Below, in pieces: positions 45,413 through 57,711 of a stretch of DNA of 64,000 bases (its first letter is position 1; every line of letters starts with the position of its first letter). The stretch comes from Liolophura sinensis. Its lineage: Eukaryota; Mollusca; Polyplacophora; Chitonida; Chitonidae. A program made the position numbers and the translations under genes. Under the pieces are notes generated by a model, which was not told the DNA's origin, made no database searches, and worked only from the letters and a program-made list of their open reading frames with translations. The DNA is taken from assembly GCF_032854445.1 (NCBI RefSeq), contig NC_088299.1:14687608-14751607 (forward strand), given 5' to 3'.

Positions 45413-46110
45413 ACTGATTTGGTTTCTTGATGGAGAGTTATTGTGATATACGTCGAATACAGTAAGTGTATAGTTATAGTTCCCCCATACAAAGGATTCT
45501 GTGCTTTGTCTAGCATAAGCCGAGCCTTCTTCCACATCTGAAGTGAGTTGTGTAGATAAGACCTTTTATGCTTTCCCAAAGAGAAGCTTGGTTTGTGTCC
45601 GCCAAACCACTGGAATGAAGTAGAATCTAATTGAAAAATAAAGTAATTTTGCATGTTTGGATGTTGGCAGAGTAGTCCGCCGACAGATAAAGAGAAAAAA
45701 AAAAAACATGGAAGACATTCCATCACATCAAATACAGGGAGAACAGGCAAAGAGAGGCAGCTGTTTTCACCGAGGTTAGAATCAATACCTCTTTATGAGT
45801 ATTTTTCTAGGTCGAGTCATCTGCTTTTTCATGCCATATCTATTGATTGTTTAGTTACCCCCTAGCTATGTGAGTTCCGGAATATGAATTAGAACTCAAC
45901 ATCCTCAAGTAGACTGCCAGTTTTGATTTCCTGACCATGTGAATGCTGTGATGATACTCTATCAGAGTTATGTCAATGGTTGTACACAACTGGAAAGTTA
46001 TCAATATTACAGGTTGGGTAACCTGTCCCTGGTTAGATACAGACATACAAAGTTTTAGTTTTAGCCTTATTTTTGCTGGTTTGATTTCCTCCAGCCCCTT
46101 GTCTGCTGTG

Positions 46111-47530
46111 GTTCCCTCTTTAGTGTCCCTGGTCTGGTACATGGCCCTTGTCTGTTGTGGTTCCCTCGGGAGTGTCCCTGGTTTGGTACATGTTCCATGT
46201 CTGATCTTGTACATGTCTGTTGTCTGCTGTGCTTCCATTTGGAGTGTCCTTGGTGTGGTAATGTCCCTTGTCTGCTGTGCTTCCCTTTGGAGTGTCCCTG
46301 GTCTGGTACATGTCCCTTGTCTGCTGTGCTTCCCTTTGGAGTGTCGCTGATCTGGTATATGTCCCTTGTCTCCTGTGCTTCCCTTTGGAGTATCCCTGAT
46401 CTGGTACACCGTCCCTCGTCTGCTGTGCTTCCCCTTTGGAGTGTCCCTGGCCTGGTACATGTCCCTTGTCTCCTGTGCTTCCCTTTGGAGTGTCCCTGAT
46501 CTGGTACACCTCCCTCGTCTGCTGTGCTTCCCTTTGGAGTGTCCCTGGTCTGGTACATGTCCCTTGTCAGATGTGCTTCCCTTGGGAGTGTCCCTGGTCT
46601 GGTACATGTCCCTTGTCTGCTGTGGTTCCCAGTGGAGTGTCCCTGATCTGGTACATGCCCCTTGTCTGCTGTGGTTCCCTGTGGAGTGCCCCTGGTCTGG
46701 TCCATGTCCCTTGTCTGCTGTGGTTCCCAGTGGAGTGTCCCTGATCTGGTACATGCCCCTTGTCTGCTGTGGTTCCCTGTGGAGTGTCCCTGATCTGGTA
46801 CATGTCCCTTGTCGGATGTGGTTCCCTCTTTAGTGTCCCTGGTCTGGTACATGGCCCTTGTCTGTTGTGGTTCCCTCGGGAGTGTCCCTGGTTTGGTACA
46901 TGTTCCATGTCTGATCTTGTACATGTCTGTTGTCTGCTGTGCTTCCATTTGGAGTGTCCTTGGTGTGGTAATGTCCCTTGTCTGCTGTGCTTCCCTTTGG
47001 AGTGTCCCTGGTCTGGTACATGTCCCTTGTCTGCTGTGCTTCCCTTTGGAGTGTCGCTGATCTGGTATATGTCCCTTGTCTCCTGTGCTTCCCTTTGGAG
47101 TATCCCTGATCTGGTACACGTCCCTCGTCTGCTGTGCTTCCCCTTTGGAGTGTCCCTGGCCTGGTACATGTCCCTTGTCTCCTGTGCTTCCCTTTGGAGT
47201 GACCCTGATCTGGTACACCTCCCTCGTCTGCTGTGCTTCCCTTTGGAGTGTCCCTGGTCTGGTACATGTCCCTTGTCAGATGTGCTTCCCTTGGGAGTGT
47301 CCCTGGTCTGGTACATGTCCCTTGTCTGCTGTGGTTCCCAGTGGAGTGTCCCTGATCTGGTACATGCCCCTTGTCTGCTGTGGTTCCCTGTGGAGTGCCC
47401 CTGGTCTGGTCCATGTCCCTTGTCTGCTGTGGTTCCCAGTGGAGTGTCCCTGATCTGGTACATGCCCCTTGTCTGCTGTGGTTCCCTGTGGAGTGTCCCT
47501 GATCTGGTACATGTCCCTTGTCGGATGTGG
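46111..47530. repeat. 710-bp higher-order duplication within the 49-bp array
   Basis: 46111-46820 and 46821-47530 match unit for unit, including irregular units (GTACATGTTCCATGTCTGAT, TCCTTGGTGTGGTAATG). I found two differences, one 1-bp indel at the TACACCGTCCC site and one T to A change, so the copies are about 99.7% identical by eye. This implies a very recent duplication, or an assembly duplication. Confidence 0.88.
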
Positions 47531-47629
47531 TTCAAAGTGGAGTGTCCCTGATCTGGTACGTTTCCCTTGTCGGATATGGTTCCCTGGGAGTGTCCCTGAT
47601 CTGGTACATGTCCCTTGTCGGATGTGGTT

Positions 47630-47692
47630 CCCATCATAATGCTGGCCACCTTGAGTATGACGTAAAACACCAACAAATAAATAATAATAATT
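47630..47692 (+). mobile_element. SINE-A 3' relic inside the 49-bp array
   Basis: CCCATCATAATGCTGGCCAC, TTGAGTATGACGTAAAACAC and an AAATAAATAATAATAA tail interrupt the array; the array resumes after about 40 bp. The usual 25 bp before TTGAGTA are missing. Confidence 0.75.
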
Positions 47693-48062
47693 GAGAAACA
47701 CCCTCTGGCTGTCTGTGGTTCCCTGTGTAGTGTCCCTGGTCTGGTACATGTCCCTTGTCAGATGTGGTTCCCTGTGGAGTGTCCCTGGTTTGGTACATGT
47801 CCCTTGTGTGATTTGCTTCCCTGTGACATATCTCTGGTATGGTACATGTCCCTTGTCTGATGTGCTTCCCTGTGACATATCCCTGGTCAGGTACGTGTCC
47901 TTTGTCGACTGTGGTTCCCTGTGGAGTGGCCCTGGTCTGGTATATGTCCCTTGTGTGATGTGCTTCCCTGTGGAATATCCCTGGTCTGGTACATGTCCCT
48001 AGTCTGCTGTGCTTCCCTGTGGCATATCCCTGGTCTAGTACATGTCTACTGGTGTGTTTCCC

Positions 48063-49154
48063 TCTTGAGTATCCCTGGTTTTGTGTGTGGCTCATCGTGG
48101 TTATCTACCACCCTTGACCTATACAAGGTCAAATGCCATTGTCTAGTATGTCTCCCTACGAAGTACTGTACATGCATGTCAGGCATCTTCAGCCTGACAA
48201 ACATGCGCATCTGATAATCAGTAGTACAGACTACCATGGTAAGCAAAGAATTGAAATGTCACATTAGGATCCTCATTGGCTTTTATCAAGTAGACATACA
48301 TGCACAACCTATCATTGATATATTTTATTGTTTCTCACTTGAGTGTGACAGTTGGTTATGGTTTCACCATCGTATATTCAGGCAAACTGCTGTAAGCCGT
48401 GCTACCTAATGGTACATGTACTTTGTCAACCCCTTCAGATACTATACACAAAATAAGTATTAATTTGCTGTGAATGTAAGGGTGGATTATATTCACTGTA
48501 CATTTTATTGCTCAAGCATCACTTTAGCCCTCTCTGTCATTTTCTTCTAACAAAACTGAAAGCACATGCGTCATGCATGTAGCCAATACTAATCACACCA
48601 TTGTCTGTGGCACTGTATCAAATGTTGGGCGACTCTAATTTACTCATTCACATAAGTTTATCCTATAAATCATAGTCTCTTGCTTTGCGTTTGACATATT
48701 TTGTGTGAAACTGACATTGTTACTGCAGTCAGTGGTAAATTGTCAGCACACTATCACAATATGAGGTCAAAATTAAAATATTACATATTTGATGTTTCGC
48801 GACCAACCCTTCAAAAAAGCCCCGACTGAAATTATTTTTTCCTGTTTTTCGAGATGCCAAACTGTTTTATTTTATTTCATTTCATTTCATTTTTTTCTTT
48901 ACCTATCTTTTGAAATGTCTCTCTGTTTATACAGGTGACGGGCGCACTTTCAAGATAAACAATTTCCCAAAATCTGGTCTGAGAATGGCTTATGTTTACT
49001 GATTACAGCTGCCATCCTTAGCATAGACGCCTTGTGTATCCGATTATGACAGTGTATCTGTATTCAGCTATCCCTTTCACAAACCTTGCTGCATACTTAA
49101 TATCCAAATCTACTTAATATCCACTTTTGCAACCATTGCATTGACTGCGAGGTT
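48063..49154. other. Intergenic or intronic, no gene seen
   Basis: No supported exon. A CATTT-rich tract lies near 48870-48895. Confidence 0.4.
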
Positions 49155-49410
49155 TGTTTTTGTATCACTTAAGCATCAAACATGGGTGCAGTACCTGTAT
49201 GTTTGTGAGTAATGCACAAATGCAAGATATCATGGAATTACCACTCGTATATGCCACAGAATTAGATAAAAATTGTCCAGAAGACCAAAAAGCCATAGGT
49301 GAATGTAATTCACTTGACTTTTGCTGAGTGTTTTCTCGTATTTTTGTTCCTCTGAGAAAGTTGGCGGAAGGGTCTGTTCCAGAATACATATTTTACTATA
49401 GATAGCTTAT
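49155..49410 (+). repeat. Dispersed duplicated segment, copy 2, with conserved short frame
   Basis: Second copy of the segment at 39465-39720. The matching plus frame gives YHLSIKH..STCMFVSNAQ, DIMELPLVYATELDKNCPED and KAIGECNSLDFC then a stop. Flanks outside the segment do not match, so it is dispersed, not tandem. Confidence 0.6.
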
Positions 49411-52305
49411 CTTCAAGACCTTACCTATTGTTAAAAGTTCACAATTCTTCAGTATGGCAATAAACACAAGCCAGAGAATTAAATGAGTAAATAACATCCT
49501 TATAAACACGATAAACGTAACAGAAACTGAGAAAGTGTGTTTTACCTACACGTGTGTTCAGTTCACATGTACATGGTGGCACCATCTGCCCCATTCAGTG
49601 CGGTACATCATTACATTGTAATCGACATGTGGTTATTGGCAATGTGGACCACATGGGTCTGACAGGAAGTGTGAACTGGATGGCTGTTGTTTCTGGCTGC
49701 ATGGGCACGCCCTCTCTGTACAGGTTGTGTGACAGTCATTAGTGAACAGTAAAGCCAGAGGCTAACAATGCTGCTGGCTCCACTCCTCCCAGAACAGAAA
49801 CGTGTGATAGCAAGCCAGTGTGATTAATGATCAATCCAATTGTTTTGAGCATTGAACACAAACATTCCATAGACTTGGTTTTCTGGCTAGGTGTTTTCAG
49901 GAACTCCACTTTAAAGGTCACCTTGGACATTGCCGTAATTAGATAATTACGATGGGACAGAGATGGGTGCCAAGACTTTCATGTATTTGCTGATGTTTTT
50001 CTTTAGGGTTATTTAACAGGCAATATTAAGTTTTCTGTTGGACACACATAACAGGTAAGATTACAGTGCTGTTTGTATTATTTTATCACACTTGCACACC
50101 TCATTTGAACTTGTACTGAGATCTGTGAGTTCTGAATGTCGTAATAGGACATCAATCTTTGTGAATGAAGGTTGTGTAATATAAAATCAGGATTCTTGAA
50201 ACACATTGTTTTCTGGCAGTGTGTGATGGCTCTTCTGATACAGTATTTACAGATGAACAGATACCGGTAAACTGTTTCAGGCCATTTCTCTGTCCAGGCT
50301 GAAAAAAAATTACATTTTCAGTAAAGCCTTTATGTTATGGAAGACACACATGAGATAAAGTATCCCCTTAGAAAAAGATTCAGGTAGATAAATTGCCATA
50401 ATAGTTCCCCCTAAACATCTGAGTGCTTGCATGTTTAGGGGTTTGGAGACATGTTGGCTGCTGTTCTTTAGCTATAAAAGTGCAAAAAAGTTGTCCAGAG
50501 ACAGAGAAGTTTCTTCACATAATGCTGTCCCAGGGTTTCTGTGATAGCCAATTAACCGAGGCCTGCTTGTGGTAAATGCGGAGAAATGGTCAATACGGAC
50601 AGTGACATTTTAGCCGCAAATCCCTGGGAAGCTTTCTGTGTCCTCAGCGTTCTGGCCTCTGTGAATTCTTCTGATGAAGCATAATGATGGTGAACAGGCC
50701 TACTGGCAGGTTGTCATTGGACTGGCATTACCAGGCCGCGGTCCAGGAAGGCTCTTCACACTGTGGATAAACAGGATGGTGGGCTGTATCCGTTGGTATG
50801 AATGATGCGGCCAGGGGACCTAACACCATTACTGATGGCACGAGCATCCAGGCTTCAAAGTGTATATCTAATTGCCCTACCCGCTGGTCACCCAAGAGCC
50901 ACTGGGTGTACGGGAACATAATAAGGGGTGGCATGCATGCAAAGCTCACTGAATGAGCAAGTCGACAAAATCGCCCGATCAATAATTGAGATTTATTGAT
51001 TGGTGTCTTACATCCACTTGTATTCTATGGGAAGAGTGTAGGGGTCGGGTCATGGCAAGTCCATGGACTGATCACTGCACACACAAGCCTCCAAACCACA
51101 ACGTCTAATTGAAAAAAGTTCCGGCAAATATAGTGCAGTGTGGGTAGATATCTGGCAAACATCACAGGCAGAAATTCCTGTGGGAAATCGTCCTGATGAA
51201 AATAAATGGCTTTGTGGAGAACAGCTTAGATCTCTCACATTTACACCGTGGTAGATTACCGGGCTGAGAGCTGGTATTGAAACCAGTGCTTGCATTGATT
51301 ATTCCACGTCTTGTTGTGGTATTTACTTGTGATCAGATAATTATTATTCATCTATTCTGTCAGTGGCAGTAATGAGTTTTCCTGGTAATGTGTGCAGCAT
51401 TGTTTTGTATGGTTTTCAAATAAGAAAAAGGACAGGCTCTTGTGGATCTTTAGTTTTTGTGTATTGACCAGAACTACTGTCATGTAAAGTTGATGATTAG
51501 TCCTTGTTATTTGTGGACACATGGATCTCCATAATGGCAGAAGAATATCTCTGTCCATTAAGGGCGTGTGCATGTTTACGTTTTTGAGGAGTAGTATTGT
51601 TATCTAACTCTGGTCAGTATATTGTGTACTTCTTAATTATGAGAGGAATTCTCTCCCCCCCACCCCCCAGTGTGTGAACACCGAAGATCAATGTATTAAG
51701 GAAATTTTGTTTTCACCATATTCTATTATACTGTATAATCTTGACGCTTCCTATTTGTGCTTTGAAAAATTCATTACTGACATTGAAAATGATAATTGAA
51801 ATACAGGTTTCTTTTTATGTTGAGAAGTCAGAATTCGGTAAGTGCATAAACAAAATATGGACTAATAGAGACTGCCAACATGGAAAGTTTTGCCAACATG
51901 CTTTAATGTTTCTGGTAGAAAAAAAACAGTAATATATTCATGTACATACGGTTAAAGTTTTTTATGGAATGAATGAATGATGATGATTTGACTGCACGTT
52001 GACAGCATTAGAACCATTTCGGGGCTAGAAGTATAATGGAAGAATCTAGTGTGTTCTCAAGAGTAAGTTAGCAGATGGTTGTGTTGTATTTGTGCTGTAT
52101 TTGACACTATTATCTGTGCATGCTGTACATGAAGGGATTTGAAGTGTGGAGTTTGATATAACATGGCAGAATCAGCATTTCTGTTATCCATCAGACTATA
52201 TATCCATTCATATGGGGAGATCTTGGGCTTTGGTTATGATTTTTTCCCCCCTATTTTGAAATGCAGATTAGATAAGAACATGACACTTTGATTCTGTCCA
52301 TGCAG
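49411..52305. other. Intergenic or intronic, no gene seen
   Basis: Several 60-85-residue frames occur on both strands but none has splice context or a recognisable domain. A C-run (CCCCCCCACCCCCC) is near 51655. Confidence 0.4.
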
Positions 52306-52402
52306 TGTTTCCTCCCACCAAAATGCTGGCCGCCGCCCTATAAGTGAAATAGTCTTGAGTATGGTGTAAAACACCAATCAGATAAATAAATAAATAAATC
52401 AT
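52306..52402 (+). mobile_element. SINE-A 3' fragment
   Basis: TTTCCTCCCACCAAAATGCT, AAGTGAAATAGTCTTGAGTA and an AAATAAATAAATAAAT tail. Confidence 0.85.
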
Positions 52403-53053
52403 ACATAATGTTTACAGCGTTTGTCAAAGAAAGTCGGCCCAACCTTGAAGTCAAAGCTTTACACTATTTGCGTTATTCTATGGACTGTAGCCAGTGGTTT
52501 TTGTCATATTACATGCTGTCCAATACAAGAAATTGCTCCTGTTGGCATATCTGCCAGATTTGTTTATCGGTTGTCATACGAAGCTCCTTGGAATGGCACC
52601 TTTGCAATGTCACAAAAACATCCGTGGTGGGAAAATGCATTGCGGCTGAAGGTAATAATGCAATTATGAGTAACTGCTTAGTGGTGTCTGCAAGTCTTCG
52701 ACTTAGATGTTGCATGTTTGACTCAAGCTACTGCTGGTTTAGGGGAAGGCTTTTACATTTCAGATAAAGAAGGTTGATTTCCCCTGAGCTCTCTCCAGTT
52801 TCCTTTCATTCACAAATCTAATTGGTGTCCTACTGTAGAAGTGGAATATATATTCATGAACAAAGCATAAAATGACAGTCAAAATAAATAATCATTTCTT
52901 AGTTGACCTCAGAACACCATAAAGAGCTAATATACATGTACAAGTACTTGCATGTGTAGAGAAGGATTTCCAGCATGAATTTTTGTTATAAAGTATGACA
53001 TTTTGACCTTTTCTTGAAGTGTAATTGACCTTGCACCTATGTATACATGTGTA

Positions 53054-53102
<49 letters not shown>

Positions 53103-54944
53103 ATATATATATATGTGTGTGTGTGTGTTTGTGTATGTGTGTAACTGTCCATATTCACTGTGAGGCAAATAAAATTTGTACGAAACACAATTTCTTTGGC
53201 ATGAACATGACATATTCTACTTTCCTGTGTGTGTACAGAGCAGTCCTTTGTGTGTAATGACACCAAAGATGTGTACCATTTTGGCCTTGGAATTCCAAGA
53301 ATGCTTCTGATAGCATGGTATTATTGAGCCATTCAGACTCAGTATCTGGACTCTGAGATCATCACACAAGGAGGGCGTTGTTCGCCTGTGAAGTGCCTGC
53401 AGCTGGTCCGTCAATAGGGAGACTTGTAATATTTACGGCTTGTTTTAGGTAGTTAAGGCCGTGTTGTGTCAGCCATGTTGCAGGTTTAGTGATCAGATGG
53501 CGCAGCTGTGGAGGATGCTGGCTGCATGAGCCATGCATCTCTCTAAACTCATCATATCATAAACACAGGCCTACTCTGTATCAATATTTACCTCATTCCA
53601 CACAACAAACAGTGCAGCAGTAATGCTGGTAAGGACTGCCAGGAACCCCTTCTCATATAGATGGATACAGAGATTGACATAACATACTTAACATGTGTGA
53701 ATACTAGTACGCACTGCGAAAAGGCATGTTGCCTTGGACTTTCCCTGTGAAAAAAATTTCAGAGGGAAAGGAGCAAAGTTTATTTCAAGTGCACGTGTGA
53801 TTTATGGTTTTGGCTTTAGAACAAATGTAACCTGACCATGTTGACTCATTCTTTGTTGGAAGGTGTTTTGTTGAATTTGGAAATTTGTATTTATTTGGCA
53901 TGATGGTATCTGAAGCTTTATGTCCTGTGAAACTAAAATAATGAGGTGACCTTAATAGTATATTATATTCTGGTACATAGTTCTTGTTTGGCATTGAAGG
54001 TCAGAAGACTTGCTGACATTTTTTGAGTAGTATCTGATAAATTATTTTGAAATGGCATAGTTCCAGATAAGTTATCAGGAACCCCAGGACACAGCCACTG
54101 GCAATAGGAGACCAGCTGAAATGCAGATAGTGCCATGGCGGACTGTGTCCAACATTTACTCATCCTTATTTGCCTGTATTGATGTAATGAGCCACAGCCC
54201 ATCCAGATATTTTTCCACATTCCTGCATTTGTACAAATATAATTTCACATTGAAAAGTTATGTAGAAATAAAAATTTCTTTCATACATTGTGAACGCACA
54301 CGTATGTAAGGTACATGTGGATAAAAATGTGAAACTAAAATATCCATTTATACATGTACATACTGGTCATACATTTATTATTCATGTACAGCTGTTTGTT
54401 TGAGAGTATTAAGATCTAGAAATCAGAATCAGATGTACTTGTATGTTCTGTTGAGTATTTTGTATGTCTACATTTTCACTCGACTTTTATGGGCACGCAC
54501 TAGTAATCTCAATAGATACAGGATGTACAGAAAATTCCACCTGAGGTGTTTCTTTGCCTAATCAGAGTACTGGGCAGAATGGATGCTTGGATCATTGCCC
54601 GAATTGCTCAGCGCTGAATACTAGATCCTTGAGGGAAATGGTATTAAAGTGTGATTAGGTTCAGGTGCTCAAGGGTTACATGTAACTTTATGGAGGTGTG
54701 ATTATGTGGGTCGAATACTGACATTGATACACATCCGGAGAAATGGGCATTGTGACGACTCATTGTAATCACAGTTTTATTCAGGATGTTGATCAGATCT
54801 GTGATCAGGGGTCAGAAGTCATGTACACTGTAGAACCCAGGAGTATTATTTCTTGAAAAAGAAATATCTGTACTTGTATCTATAACCATGTTTGACATTT
54901 TTGAAATTTTTGAAATGGAGATTTTCCCCAATTGTACATGTACA
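52403..54944. other. Intergenic or intronic, no gene seen
   Basis: Includes overlapping frames at 52408-52767 with no family resemblance I can name. No exon is supported. Confidence 0.4.
53047..53130. repeat. (GT)n(AT)n(GT)n compound microsatellite
   Basis: GTGTGTGT, then ATATATAT with a central GTATGT interruption, then GTGTGTGT. Its symmetry could form a hairpin over the AT core. Confidence 0.95.
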
Positions 54945-55068
54945 TTGGAAAGTCTTTCATCAACCTGTGGATGGTCGTAGGTTTCCCCTGCCGGGATGGT
55001 GGCTGCCATTGTATAAGTGAAATATTCTTGAGTATGGTGTGAAATTCCAGTCAAATAAATAAATAATG
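54945..55068 (+). mobile_element. SINE-A 3' half
   Basis: ATCAACCTGTGGATGGTCGT, AAGTGAAATATTCTTGAGTA and an AAATAAATAAATAA tail; a short deletion removes the GGCTCTGCCCGG part. Confidence 0.8.
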
Positions 55069-57530
55069 GGGAATGTTGATGGAATTTTGTGTGCAATTGT
55101 TGTCCTGTAGATATGATCTTAGATGAGAAGAACAGGAGTGATTATAGTGAGTGACGTTCAGATATAGAGGAAACAGATTAGCCTTATTGCCAGAATAGAT
55201 TCAGTTCGTTCGCAAAAAAAGTTAATGTTAAAAGATTAGTGTCCAGATTTATCATTTACTCATAATTAGTTAACCCTGCATATATTGTTAAATTGAGTTT
55301 AAAAAATTATTTAAAAAGCATACATTAATTGAAGTAATATGGCATTTAAATTCACTGTATAATGAGGCTGGTTTTATGCATTTTTTCCACCAATTTTTGG
55401 TGGTCTCCGCTGAATTACATCCTACAAGCCCAACTGTTATGAGCTGTCAGATCGCAACCATTTAGTTCATTATTTAAACAGAGTGACCACAAGGGTATCA
55501 AATTTCGTCCGAAATGGTATGCTGATCTGCATACAGTTGTAAAAACAGGTCGTCAAAGAACCCTGGAGATGTTTTTTTCAAGTTTCCAGACAATTTAATC
55601 CTCAAGAAGACATGGATTTATAGAACAAGACAGTAGGATTTTGTACTAGCAAAAGATAGTCTCATCTTCCCTTAAAATTTTTCATCTGAAAGTTAGAATA
55701 GCAATACAGCTAGCTAGCTCAAGCTTAAAACTGATAGATAGCAAATCTCGTTACACTAATGCCGACATTCACATTTATGCATGTACATGATTGTATAGGC
55801 ATAGGTCTATAAATATTACATTCTAAGATAAACACATAAAATGTATAGTGTAAGTTATAGCTTTCCGGTTCGTATTGCCAGTGTGGTGGAAATGCCCTGA
55901 CATGCTTAGATCAAATTCAGCATCTGAAAGCTCACAATCTGAAGTCTGGCCAGAGATGCCAGTGTCATAAATCAGAACTTTAACATCGTCCATCATGGGT
56001 TAAAATTAATACAGCAGTATATTTGCTTCTGTTTTGTTAGAATCCAGGTTGAAAATGACACCGTCTTGATAGGGATTCCCAGGTTATTTAGGCCAGCTAG
56101 TCTTGAGTTGGCCATCTATGACGTCACCTCCTGAGCCATACCAGGCGGCCAGCTGGAGATCAGCGAGGGCAATAAATGTATTGTTTTTGGTAGATTTAAA
56201 GTCATTATTACATTTCTCAGAGGTCCTCTCACTGACATACTGTTTAAACAGTTTATAACCTTTATCAATATGACCACTAGCTAAAAGTGGACACTATTCC
56301 TTTAAGTTAGTGTTCTATGACAGAAAAATGAGAATCTAAGACTTCTCGAAACAGTTTTGATGAAAAACTTTTATACTTCTGGCCAGACTGGGCTATTCAG
56401 TGGTATCACTGAACATAAACTTCAAGCTTGCCCATCTGATGTAACAGCAATTAAAGAGATGCCAGTGTTTTAAAAGACCCCAAGTCCTTCGGTTCCTAGT
56501 TAATAGTGGTTAAATGGCCTGAGGAGGGCAGCTTTGATGTGCATGCCAAGTTTAAGGAGCACAGGTGTGAACTGTAGTTAATGCACCTGGTTCTCCATCA
56601 TATAATACAGACTGGCATGGAATGAAGTTTTTTATGGTTCTATCTAATTTTTTATGTAAACAGCCTAAAATTTTGCTCATGAATTCCCAAGTTGCACATT
56701 TTGTTTATGAGAGCTTTGGTGATCTTAGAAATGTTATATTGAGTCTTGTGTGGAAGATAAGATGATATCCTTTTGAAAAAAAAAATGTAAGTCTGAGCTT
56801 CAAAGTAATATTTTATGTGCACACATGCTTGACATTTAAGTTTTACAAATCAACATTCATGTACATGTATGTAGCAGATAACTGTCTAGTTGGCTTTACA
56901 AGGAAATGGGACTAAGGGTTGGCTTAAGGTCAGAATAATGGGTAGGGTGTCATGTCTGGTGTCCTGGGTATAATACTTCAGTGGCTGGAGCACTTTGGCA
57001 ACCTATCGAATCCGCGTTGTCATATTACTGAAAAATTGTTAAGTGTGACATGAAACCTCAAGTATTCTGGTACATACTACATTCTATTATCATGTATTCT
57101 TAACAACTCTGTGGATTAATTGCTGTGAATGGCATGGAATGTGTTTCTGACACTTTTCCTATGATATGTTGTCTCATTCTCACAAACATTTATATATAAA
57201 TGTGCGCCATATTTCTGTTGGTGATATTTTACATCTAAACTCCTTCAGCAGCCTCTCTGTTGTCAGCCAGGCTTGTTTATTATATAAATGGTGCGTTTGA
57301 GTCTATAAGAAATGGTCTCTTGGGCATGTGTCCTTATTACTGTAACAGTAATTTATATAAAGTGAAAGCCTATCCCCACTGACCTTCTATTGATAGCTGA
57401 ATACAGACTTGTGTTCCACTCAGTCCACCTTGTATACCGTGTGCAGATCCATGTACATACATGTAAATGGGCGGGTAATCAATGTAGTTCAGTCTCCTCA
57501 ATTGTGTGTGTCTCTCTCTCTGTCCCGTAG
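55069..57530. other. Probable intron or intergenic; no gene seen
   Basis: No supported exon. A relic of the SINE-B 3' domain (TACTGAAAAATTGTTAAGTG) lies at about 57000-57065. The right end is a polypyrimidine tract leading into the acceptor of the next feature. Confidence 0.4.
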
Positions 57531-57711
57531 TTAGTTCTCAATGCAGAGTTAATCCAGACCTGTTTCTCGATTCTGTTGGCAGGGCTTTGTTAAGACCGCC
57601 GGTGGAATCATGTAATCGTGACATTAAGAAAGGTAGAGAGAGGACTTGCCCTGCTCAGCCACTGTGCCCCTCTCTAGGCCATGGAGGAGACAAAGGCTAG
57701 CACCACACAAG
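57531..57711 (+). CDS. Putative exon with a translation start; gene unidentified
   Basis: A strong acceptor (TCTCTCTCTGTCCCGTAG, ending at 57530) and a strong donor (ACAAG/GTAAGA at 57712) bound a 181-nt exon. Near its end GCCATGG at 57679-57685 gives a good start context, and the frame reads MEETKASTTQ plus one base into the donor. The rest would be 5' UTR, containing stops in that frame. Only ten residues are visible, so no family can be named; no later exon joining at phase 1 was recognised before the window ends. It implies a plus-strand gene whose promoter lies to the left, perhaps in 40.5-57 kb. Confidence 0.4.

Larger units (their letters stand above)
46085..48062. repeat. 49-bp minisatellite, about 40 units
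   Basis: The unit is built from CCCTTGTCTGCTGTGSTTCC CTGTGGAGTGTCCCTGRTCT GGTACATGT (49 bp). Because 49 is not a multiple of three and the unit lacks stops in several frames on both strands, very long repetitive frames run through it (up to 383 residues on the minus strand, period 49 residues); these are not genes. Units at the right end (47700-48062) are more diverged and include GACATATCC and GATTTGC variants. No flanking gene explains it. Confidence 0.92.

Noticed and set aside
45855-48095. Very long open frames (up to 383 residues) on both strands with repeating DQGHS/GTCTRPGTLQ-like peptides
   Set aside because: They follow a 49-bp tandem repeat that lacks stops in several frames; the peptides repeat every 49 residues in register with the DNA, and both strands are open. 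No splice signals or non-repeat coding sequence attach to them.
50728-50982. 84-residue minus-strand frame with hydrophobic content
   Set aside because: No splice sites, no recognisable family, and no second copy to test conservation.
52892-53266. Frames rich in TH or YI repeats
   Set aside because: They translate a GT/AT compound microsatellite.
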